Assembly: GCA_025355705.1 (NCBI GenBank)
Contig: JANXZD010000076.1
Coordinates: 1 to 5,648, forward strand
Reading direction: 5' to 3'
DNA length: 5,648 bases
Origin: Bacteroidota bacterium
GTDB lineage: Bacteria; Bacteroidota; Ignavibacteria; UBA10030; UBA8401
Made by a program: the position numbers and the translations under genes. Each line of letters begins with the position of its first letter. Position 1 is the first letter of the stretch. This document shows, in pieces, positions 1 through 5,648 of the stretch. The notes under the pieces are model-generated. The model saw only the letters and a program-made list of their open reading frames with translations. It ran no database searches and was not told where the DNA came from.

Positions 1-399
1 CCGCACAATTATATCGCTAATACCGTAGTTTATTCCGGAACCCACGATAATGATACAACCATCGGGTGGTTTAACAGTGCAACGGATCGCGAACGAGAAT
101 TTGTTAAAAAATATATTGGTAACGAGGGACGTGAAATTCACTGGGATCTTATTCGGATCGCATCGGAATCAGTTGCAGTGTTCGCGGTATATCCAATGCA
201 GGATATTTTAGGATTAGATACAGAATCGAGAATGAATATGCCAGGTCAGGCGTTAGGGAATTGGTCTTGGAGATTTGTCTGGGAAGAAGTGCAACATTGG
301 CATGCATTGAAATTATATGAAATCTCTGCACTTTCAAATCGAACAAAAGCAGATCGATTGAATTTACCTGCCTATCCTACCGGTAAAGTGCAACCATAA
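1..399 (+). CDS. malQ: 4-alpha-glucanotransferase (amylomaltase, GH77), C-terminal 132 residues; 5' end outside window
   Basis: This is the C-terminal quarter of a GH77 4-alpha-glucanotransferase, read from base 1 to the TAA at 397-399. The family moves alpha-1,4-glucan segments between maltodextrins in the cytoplasm, in maltodextrin or glycogen metabolism, and is usually about 500 residues or more. Visible in the sequence: PHNY at fragment residues 1-4, then GTHDNDT at 13-19, a conserved GH77 active-site segment. Asp16 (bases 46-48) corresponds, as far as I can align by eye, to the transition-state-stabilising Asp of amylomaltases. GW follows at 22-23, then a helical stretch, MNMPGQALGNWSWRF near residues 79-93, which is a hallmark of the MalQ C-terminus, and a short tail. 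The catalytic nucleophile and acid/base residues lie upstream and cannot be checked. There is no frameshift in the visible part. The next gene starts 60 nt downstream on the same strand. Confidence 0.93.
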   Translation, partial: PHNYIANTVVYSGTHDNDTTIGWFNSATDREREFVKKYIGNEGREIHWDLIRIASESVAVFAVYPMQDILGLDTESRMNMPGQALGNWSWRFVWEEVQHWHALKLYEISALSNRTKADRLNLPAYPTGKVQP

Positions 400-459
400 T
401 GATCATTGATAAAGAATATGGTAGCAAAATTCCATTTCAAATTATTTGAGAATATTATT

Positions 460-1953
460 ATGAACAAAGAAAAATATTTCTGTTTGTTTTGGTTTTCACT
501 ATTGCTATCGAGCTGTTCTTCTCGCCATAATGTTCAATATGATCCAAATAATCCCCTGGAAAAATTGCAGTATGATATTGCACAAAAATTTGAAGACTCG
601 AATTTTGTGAATGCTCATTGGGGAGTTCTGATTAAGTCACTGAAGTCCGGCGAAACAATTTATGCAAGGAATGAAAAAAAAATGTTCATGCCTGCTTCCA
701 ACATGAAGCTCTTTACCACGTCGTCTGCAATGATTTCCCTTGGGCCAAATTATCGATATACGACCAGATTAGTGACGAACGGTGAAGTGAAAAATGGGGT
801 GTTGAATGGCGATCTTATTATGATTGGCAGCGGTGATCCGACAATTTCCGGAAGATTCGACAGCGGAAAAGTAACGATTACATTTGAACAATGGGCAGAT
901 AGTTTGAAAATCCTGGGAATCAATCAGATCAAAGGCAATATCATCGGCGATGATAATTGTTTTGATGATGAATATTATGGTGCCGGCTGGTCTGCCGATT
1001 ACGAAACTGACTATTATGCTGCTCAGATCAGCGGGCTTTCTTTTAATGACAATTGCGTTGATATTCGAGTTGCTCCTTCTGCTACCATTGCCGACGTCTG
1101 TTCGTTAACGTGGTCACCGAATACGCGATATGTAAATATCATCAATCAAACAACAACAGTTGCAGAAACCGATTCAGTCAACGATATTTATTTCGAACGA
1201 AAGCGCGGAACCAATAATATTTTTGTTCATGGAAAATTATCAATTGGAAAGAGACCGTTTATTGAATCGGTTACTGTTGAAAATCCTACAAAATATACTG
1301 TCATGGTTCTAAAGGAAATTTTGGAATCAAAAGGAATATCAGTTCTCGGTGCGGTAGTTGACGCCGATGATTTTGCTGACACACTTCGATACGAACATTC
1401 AACACAACTTGCATCATTTACTTCACTTCCATATTCTGAGATAGTTAAAACGATTAACAAACCAAGTCAGAATTTCTACACCGAACAGGTCTTTCGTACC
1501 ATCGGTAAAGAACGGTACGGTGTTGGTTCAATGGACAATGGTCGTTCTGCTGCTTTTCCAATTCTTTCTTCGTGGGGAGTTGATACGGCACGATTGCGAT
1601 ATGCCGATGGTTCCGGATTGTCACGTCAAGATTTGATCACACCAAGCGACATTGTTTCCATACTTTCCGGAATGTCAAAAGAAAATAGTTTTCTTCCGTT
1701 CTATGAATCATTACCGATTGCAGGGATTGACGGAACGATCAAAGGTAGAATGAAAGGAACAAAAGCAGAGAGTAATGTTCATGCAAAAACCGGATCGATT
1801 GGATATGTTCGGTCTCTTTCCGGTTATGTTACCAGTTCTGACGGAGAACAATTTGTATTTTCCATGATTGCCAATCATTACACTGTCCCAACACGATTCG
1901 CAGAAAAAATTCAAGACGCAGTCTGCGTAATGCTGGCAGATTTTAAACGATAA
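460..1953 (+). CDS. dacB: D-alanyl-D-alanine carboxypeptidase/endopeptidase, PBP4 (DacB)-like, peptidase family S13, predicted lipoprotein
   Basis: The 497-residue product is a low-molecular-mass penicillin-binding protein that trims or cleaves D-Ala-containing peptide cross-links in peptidoglycan outside the cytoplasm. All three serine-acyl-enzyme motifs are present: SxxK as S80-N-M-K83 (nucleophile Ser80), SxN as S336-Q-N338, and K443-T-G445. The 256 residues between SxxK and SxN match the large inserted domain of PBP4. Other family wording includes GSGDPT (about 123-128), SFNDNCVD (about 204-211) and DGSGLSR (about 393-399). The N-terminus MNKEKYF plus a hydrophobic stretch ends in LSSC, a lipobox with Cys19 (bases 514-516), so this form is probably lipid-anchored, unlike soluble periplasmic E. 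coli DacB. I chose ATG460 because it puts the signal peptide at the N-terminus and has a weak GAG 9 nt upstream. TTG406 and ATG418 in frame would add 18 or 14 residues ahead of the signal. lysS follows after 33 nt. Confidence 0.93.
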   Translation: MNKEKYFCLFWFSLLLSSCSSRHNVQYDPNNPLEKLQYDIAQKFEDSNFVNAHWGVLIKSLKSGETIYARNEKKMFMPASNMKLFTTSSAMISLGPNYRYTTRLVTNGEVKNGVLNGDLIMIGSGDPTISGRFDSGKVTITFEQWADSLKILGINQIKGNIIGDDNCFDDEYYGAGWSADYETDYYAAQISGLSFNDNCVDIRVAPSATIADVCSLTWSPNTRYVNIINQTTTVAETDSVNDIYFERKRGTNNIFVHGKLSIGKRPFIESVTVENPTKYTVMVLKEILESKGISVLGAVVDADDFADTLRYEHSTQLASFTSLPYSEIVKTINKPSQNFYTEQVFRTIGKERYGVGSMDNGRSAAFPILSSWGVDTARLRYADGSGLSRQDLITPSDIVSILSGMSKENSFLPFYESLPIAGIDGTIKGRMKGTKAESNVHAKTGSIGYVRSLSGYVTSSDGEQFVFSMIANHYTVPTRFAEKIQDAVCVMLADFKR

Positions 1954-1986
1954 ATAACTTCTTCATAATTACGAATAAAAATCTAA

Positions 1987-3513
1987 ATGATAGAACAACA
2001 AGACCACAACCAGGAATATCGCGAAGAACTCAATGAGTTAATGAAACGGCGGCGAGAAGAGTTGGACCAATTACGTGCCGCAAACATTAATCCGTATCCC
2101 TACGAATATGAACGGAATGCAACATCGAAAGAAATTCTTGCATCATACAAAGATGAGATGCCGCTGTGGATTGTTTCGGTTGCAGGAAGAATTATGTCAA
2201 TGCGCCGAATGGGGAAAGCATCGTTCGCACATCTGCTGGATATGACAGGAAGAATACAGGTCTATCTAAAAAAAGATGATCTTGGTGAACCGTATGATCA
2301 TTTTAAGCTTCTTGATATCGGTGATATTATCGGAGTGGAAGGATATGTTTTTAGAACGAAGACGGGAGAAGTTTCAATCCATGCTCAGCGATACGTCTTA
2401 CTTTCAAAATCACTTCGTCCGTTGCCGGTTGTGAAAGAAAAAGTTGATGAACAAGGAAATAAAACGACCTTTGATCCGTTCTCCGATAAAGAACTTCGAT
2501 ATCGTCAACGATATGTTGACCTGATTGTGAATCATGAAGTTCGTTCGACGTTCATTAAACGGTCAATGATTCTGCGTCAAATGAGAAATTTTTTGGATGA
2601 AAAGAATTTTCTTGAAGTGGAAACACCTGCATTGCAGCCTATCTATGGCGGAGCCAGTGCTCGACCGTTTGAGACGCACCACAATGCGCTAGATATTCCA
2701 TTGTTCCTGAGAATTGCTGATGAACTATATCTGAAACGTCTTATCGTTGGCGGATTTGATGGGGTATATGAAATCGCAAAAGATTTCCGTAATGAGGGAA
2801 TGGACCGAACTCACAATCCGGAATTTACAATGATGGAATTGTATGTTGCGTATCGGGATTACAAATGGATGATGGAATTAGTTGAACAGATGGTTTTCTC
2901 CATTGCACAGTCATTGAATAATAGCGCAACGGTAAAACTCGGTGAGTATGAGATCAATTTTACACCGTCGTGGCAGAGATTGACGATGTTTGGTTCGATA
3001 GAAAAATATTCCGGAAAACAACTTCGAGGTAAAAGTGAATCAGAACTTCGATCGATAGCAAAAGAATTGAACATTGATCTAGATCCGAAGATCGGTATTG
3101 GAAAGATCATCGACGAAATATTTAGTGTAACAGTTCAGCCGCATCTCATTCAACCGACTTTCATCATGGATTATCCGGTTGAACTTTCACCTCTTGCAAA
3201 GAAACATCGTTCCGAAGAAGGATTAGTGGAACGATTTGAAGGATTCGTCAACGGTCAGGAAATCTGTAATGCATTCTCTGAATTGAATGATCCACTTGAT
3301 CAACGTGCGAGATTTGAAGAACAGGTACGGCTTCGCGAGCGCGGCGATGATGAAGCACAGACAATGGACGAGGATTTTCTTCGTGCGTTGGAATATGGAA
3401 TGCCTCCCACTGCTGGGCTTGGGATTGGAATTGACCGTTTGGTGATGCTTCTTACGCAGCAAGATCATATCCGCGACGTTATTTTCTTCCCGCAGATGCG
3501 ACCTGAAAAATAA
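1987..3513 (+). CDS. lysS: Lysyl-tRNA synthetase, class II
   Basis: The complete 508-residue product activates lysine with ATP and charges tRNA-Lys in the cytoplasm. Domain order is typical: a charged N-terminal helix (about 8-32) leading to NINPYPYEY; an OB-fold anticodon-binding domain (about 60-140, with VAGRIMSMRRMGKASFAHL); then the class II catalytic core. Motif 1 lies around 190-215 (FIKRSMILRQMRNF to VETPAL), followed by GGASARPF (221-228). Motif 2 is FRNEGMDRTHNPEFT (267-281) with its conserved Arg268 and Glu270. Motif 3 is GLGIGIDRLVMLL (477-489), with Arg484 expected to bind ATP. The C-terminus ends in the usual VIFFPQMRPEK, so there is no C-terminal extension. Length matches the bacterial family. 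ATG1987 is the first possible start because an in-frame TAA sits directly upstream (1984-1986); Met19 (2041) is a less likely alternative. The upstream region is A-rich with no Shine-Dalgarno. It follows dacB by 33 nt and may share its transcript. Confidence 0.98.
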   Translation: MIEQQDHNQEYREELNELMKRRREELDQLRAANINPYPYEYERNATSKEILASYKDEMPLWIVSVAGRIMSMRRMGKASFAHLLDMTGRIQVYLKKDDLGEPYDHFKLLDIGDIIGVEGYVFRTKTGEVSIHAQRYVLLSKSLRPLPVVKEKVDEQGNKTTFDPFSDKELRYRQRYVDLIVNHEVRSTFIKRSMILRQMRNFLDEKNFLEVETPALQPIYGGASARPFETHHNALDIPLFLRIADELYLKRLIVGGFDGVYEIAKDFRNEGMDRTHNPEFTMMELYVAYRDYKWMMELVEQMVFSIAQSLNNSATVKLGEYEINFTPSWQRLTMFGSIEKYSGKQLRGKSESELRSIAKELNIDLDPKIGIGKIIDEIFSVTVQPHLIQPTFIMDYPVELSPLAKKHRSEEGLVERFEGFVNGQEICNAFSELNDPLDQRARFEEQVRLRERGDDEAQTMDEDFLRALEYGMPPTAGLGIGIDRLVMLLTQQDHIRDVIFFPQMRPEK

Positions 3514-3535
3514 TTTTATGTGATATTTTTTTTTA

Positions 3536-3568
3536 TCTATCGTATTCCGATTTTCGGATAGCGTTTTT
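3536..3568 (+). terminator. Weak candidate intrinsic terminator in the lysS-lipoprotein gap
   Basis: The 68-nt gap after lysS holds a T9 run (3526-3534), then overlapping inverted repeats: a tight 5-bp stem TCCGA/TCGGA with a TTT loop (3546-3558), or alternatively CTATC (3537-3541) pairing with GATAG (3557-3561). A T5 run follows at 3564-3568. An additional A/T-only repeat AAAAATA/TATTTTT (3506-3512/3524-3530) precedes the T9 run. The stems are short and the GC content is low, so this may only attenuate transcription or be chance. No convincing promoter (neither a sigma-70-like pair nor the Bacteroidetes TAnnTTTG type) was seen in the gap. Confidence 0.3.
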
Positions 3569-3581
3569 CTTTACATGATGT

Positions 3582-4268
3582 ATGAAATCATATTGTGCCA
3601 TTCTGTTGTCTGTTATTTTTTTATTCATATTTGGTTGTGACGAAGAACTTCCACCGCAGAATAATCCTGCATTTCTTTTTACAAGTTCGGCATCCGCGCA
3701 GTACAAATACATTCCTGAGACCAAACCGTCGCAAAATTTCATAGATATTTATATCGTCTATAAGAATTTATATGACGAAACATTGCAGGATGTTGCTTCG
3801 ATGAAAGGAACCATATCGATCGAATGGATTGCACCCCCTGAAGAACGTGGTTCATTTAATCCAATAAGGACTGATGAATTAACATTTGACAATCTATTCT
3901 ACGCTAAAAATTTTAATTTTACTTCAAACAATATTATTATCGATCCCAACGATTCAATCATTATACGATATCGTTGGAATTTAAAAACTGATGACAGCAC
4001 TAGTCTCATCGACCAAGTAAAATATCTTGCCGATAAGAATTGCTCAGTCACGTTAACACCCGGCGGGTTTCCGGGAAATCGTCGTATTTCTGTAAAGCAA
4101 CAATTTCAAGTGAGTGCCAAGTTCATCATTTTTCAACGGGGGGGCACAATCGTTACTTTACCTAGCAATTTCTCTTCATGTTGGATTGCTCCTCATTATG
4201 GTGAACCGACAACACCATGTGAACCTCCGAATCCGTACAATCCTTGTAACAGCATCGCACAACCTTGA
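3582..4268 (+). CDS. Predicted lipoprotein of unknown function, Pro/Cys-rich C-terminal tail
   Basis: I do not recognise this 228-residue protein. Its N-terminus (MKSYC, hydrophobic stretch, then IFGC) is a type II signal peptide with lipidation predicted at Cys19; Phe at the -2 lipobox position is slightly unusual. Directly after the Cys come three acidic residues (D20, E21, E22), which resembles the acidic surface-export signal described for some Bacteroidetes lipoproteins, so it may sit in the outer membrane or face outward. The mature part, about residues 30-195, alternates short hydrophobic and polar stretches (IDIYIVY, TISIEWIAP, IIIRYRWNL, KFIIFQ), suggesting a beta-rich, perhaps Ig-like fold. 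The tail (about 200-228) holds Cys200, Cys213 and Cys222 among many prolines (TPCEPPNPYNPC). Cys154 is the other mature cysteine. ATG3582 is chosen because it places the signal peptide at the N-terminus; no Shine-Dalgarno is visible. The secreted-protein gene begins 11 nt after its stop, so the two are probably co-expressed. A G7 run lies in codons 186-188. Confidence 0.82.
   Translation: MKSYCAILLSVIFLFIFGCDEELPPQNNPAFLFTSSASAQYKYIPETKPSQNFIDIYIVYKNLYDETLQDVASMKGTISIEWIAPPEERGSFNPIRTDELTFDNLFYAKNFNFTSNNIIIDPNDSIIIRYRWNLKTDDSTSLIDQVKYLADKNCSVTLTPGGFPGNRRISVKQQFQVSAKFIIFQRGGTIVTLPSNFSSCWIAPHYGEPTTPCEPPNPYNPCNSIAQP
4138..4144 (+). repeat. G7 homopolymer within the lipoprotein gene
   Basis: Seven consecutive G residues encode the end of Arg186, Gly187 and the start of Gly188 of the lipoprotein, in otherwise AT-rich DNA. 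Gain of one G would cause a stop at 4163-4165, about 32 residues early. Loss of one G would move reading to a frame open to 4357-4359, past the start of the next gene. The annotated frame looks normal through the tract, so no error is evident. Confidence 0.6.
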
Positions 4269-4279
4269 ACTTAGAAGCA

Positions 4280-5648
4280 ATGGGAAAAAAAATCTTTTTA
4301 ATATTACTGTTATGTATTTGTTGTGGAATTCTTTTCTCTCAGCAAACGGTACCGAATAGCGGAATATTTTGGGCACCAATGACGGTCAATAATTTTTCGG
4401 CATGGTATTCATCTGATGGTAGATTAGAAGGAACTCATTCGAATGCCGCAGGAAATGCTCTTTGGGGAGCAACGTTTCCCCGAAACACCGCTTCAACAAT
4501 TTACACGTCCGCATTCATGTATTCTGCCGATTCCCCGCCCCCAATTGCAAATGGTGCGTATTATACAAATACACTTCAACAGGGTGCAATTTTTGGACAG
4601 CAAACCGGTATTGCTGAAAATAAATTAGCAAACGGCGTACGGATATGGAGAATCAGGAAAGATTTTATGACCGCTGATCTGCGACGTGATGCATCAGTGA
4701 CATATGGAATCGCCGAAAATAATGTGAGCATTATGGATATGCAGAGGTTGCGTACTGAATATAAAAAAGATTGGATTGAATGGCCTGCGTTAAAGGGTGC
4801 TCCTTTCTATGATGTTAACAATAACGGTATTTACGATCCAAAATTTACAGTTAATCAGTTTAACGTTGAGATCCCCGATACAAATTCTGATTCGCCCGGT
4901 GTCGCGAATGCAGATCAAGTAATTTGGTATGTATGTAATGATCTTGGCGGCGATTCTCCTTGGGATACACCGAGTATTGGAATGGAAATGCAAGTAACAA
5001 TCTGGGCGTACGCTACAAACGGTGCATTAGCAAATACAATTTTTCGTCGTGGAAGAATGATCTATAAAGGAACAACATCAACTCCTGCGTTGCATACACT
5101 AACGAATATGTATATTGGAATTTGGTCTGACATCGATCTAGGTCAAACAAATGATAATCTTGCCGGCAGTGATCCTGAGTTGGGTTTGGGATATGTTTAT
5201 AATTCCAAAACGCTTGATAACGAATATTCGAAGTTCAATCTTGTTCCACCGTCTGTTGGATTTGATATCGTGCAAGGTCCAAAGGTAAAGAGTACGAGTT
5301 TGGATTCTGCATTATTTAATTTCTCCTTTCGGAAAGGGTATAAGAACCTTCCAGTTACTTCAATAACGTACATCGGACAAGCCAATGGTACGATTTTTAC
5401 AGGAAGTACCGGGATATCTCATTTGACCAATGCATTACAAGGATTGCCGACAAGATCAAGTTCTCCACAAATCGATCCTATAACATCGAAGCCCTCAAAA
5501 TTTTGGGCTTCAGGTGATCCGCTCTTAAAGACCGGCTGGATCGATGGAGTGTACGAAAATCCCGGATCACGAGAATTGGTCGTTTCTACCGGTCCGTTTA
5601 CAATGACGCTTGGAGACACTCAGGAAATTGTTACTGCATTAATTGGAG
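4280..5648 (+). CDS. Large secreted protein, putative T9SS substrate; 3' end outside window
   Basis: The frame stays open from ATG4280 to the right edge (456 complete codons, no stop), so the C-terminus is missing. The N-terminus (MGKK, hydrophobic stretch to F19-S20, then Q21-Q22) is a type I signal peptide, probably cleaved between S20 and Q21. Segments in order: SGIFWAP (about 27-33), NGVRIWRIRKDF (about 118-129), the Asp/Asn loop DVNNNGIYD (178-186), ADQVIWYVCNDL (about 211-222), GMEMQVTIWAYA (about 234-245), NMYIGIWSDIDLG (about 276-288) then NDNLAGSDPELGLGYVYN, PPSVGFDIVQGP (about 323-334), and STGPFTMTLGDTQEIV (about 436-451). I recall this combination from large extracellular proteins of Ignavibacteria and other FCB bacteria that end in a T9SS sorting domain; their function is unknown to me. 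That domain would lie beyond the window and is not seen. The gene follows the lipoprotein stop by 11 nt; an AGAAG at 4273-4277 is too close to the ATG to be a convincing ribosome binding site. Confidence 0.85.
   Translation, partial: MGKKIFLILLLCICCGILFSQQTVPNSGIFWAPMTVNNFSAWYSSDGRLEGTHSNAAGNALWGATFPRNTASTIYTSAFMYSADSPPPIANGAYYTNTLQQGAIFGQQTGIAENKLANGVRIWRIRKDFMTADLRRDASVTYGIAENNVSIMDMQRLRTEYKKDWIEWPALKGAPFYDVNNNGIYDPKFTVNQFNVEIPDTNSDSPGVANADQVIWYVCNDLGGDSPWDTPSIGMEMQVTIWAYATNGALANTIFRRGRMIYKGTTSTPALHTLTNMYIGIWSDIDLGQTNDNLAGSDPELGLGYVYNSKTLDNEYSKFNLVPPSVGFDIVQGPKVKSTSLDSALFNFSFRKGYKNLPVTSITYIGQANGTIFTGSTGISHLTNALQGLPTRSSSPQIDPITSKPSKFWASGDPLLKTGWIDGVYENPGSRELVVSTGPFTMTLGDTQEIVTALIG

Noticed and set aside
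398..407. 10-bp palindrome AATGATCATT at the malQ stop
   Set aside because: Too short and AT-rich to call an operator or terminator without conservation or a second copy.
406..459. In-frame upstream extension of dacB from TTG406 or ATG418
   Set aside because: It would place 14-18 residues with no signal-like character ahead of a well-formed lipoprotein signal peptide; ATG460 gives a standard 19-residue leader to the Cys.
2859..3468. Reverse-strand open frames opposite lysS (and similar ones opposite the other genes)
   Set aside because: All lie antisense to confidently identified coding sequence, show no protein-family features and are of a length expected by chance.
3514..3581. Possible promoter for the lipoprotein gene
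   Set aside because: No sigma-70-like -35/-10 pair or Bacteroidetes TAnnTTTG element at a sensible distance from the start could be identified.
4114..4359. 81-codon + strand open frame across the lipoprotein/secreted-protein junction
   Set aside because: It overlaps two better supported frames, lacks recognisable features and its composition looks like an out-of-frame reading. It matters only as the frame reached if the G7 tract lost one base.
4443..4628. 61-codon + strand open frame inside the secreted-protein gene
   Set aside because: It is out of frame with the continuous open frame from 4280, which carries a signal peptide and family motifs throughout.
5489..5510. Inverted repeat AAGCCC..GGGCTT with an AAAATTTT centre, terminator-like
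   Set aside because: It sits inside a continuing open frame, the centre leaves almost no loop unless the AAAA/TTTT pairing is opened, and no T-tract follows; best explained as coding sequence.

Overview
The window carries five protein-coding genes, all on the + strand: the 3' end of a 4-alpha-glucanotransferase gene (malQ), a lipid-anchored D-Ala-D-Ala carboxypeptidase/endopeptidase of the PBP4/S13 family (dacB-like), a complete class II lysyl-tRNA synthetase (lysS), a small lipoprotein of unknown function, and the 5' part of a large secreted protein that runs off the right edge. No tRNA, rRNA, CRISPR array, insertion sequence or recombination site was seen.

The organism is most likely a member of the Bacteroidetes/Chlorobi (FCB) assemblage, perhaps Ignavibacteria-like. 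The reasons are: (i) LysS carries wording around motif 2 (ADELYLKRLIVGGFDGVYE, then FRNEGMDRTHNPEFT) that I associate with this group; (ii) the last gene belongs to a large secreted-protein type that I recall from Ignavibacteria and relatives, where it usually ends in a type IX secretion (T9SS) sorting domain; (iii) its signal peptide ends in Ser-Gln, which fits the Bacteroidetes preference for Gln at +1; (iv) the DNA is AT-rich and the starts mostly lack a clear Shine-Dalgarno sequence, as is common in Bacteroidetes. This placement is inference from memory, not a search.

Layout: malQ ends at 399. A 60-nt gap leads to dacB (460-1953), and a 33-nt gap to lysS (1987-3513). The 68-nt gap after lysS holds T-tracts and a weak hairpin, the only plausible transcription boundary in the window. 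The lipoprotein gene (3582-4268) and the secreted-protein gene (from 4280) are only 11 nt apart and are probably co-transcribed. The first three genes are housekeeping functions (alpha-glucan metabolism, peptidoglycan remodelling, translation) with no obvious shared pathway. The last two form a cell-envelope/secreted pair and are the least explained part of the window.

Nothing here amounts to a clear new biological system. The best candidates for follow-up are the lipoprotein/secreted-protein pair and, less so, a G7 tract near the end of the lipoprotein gene.
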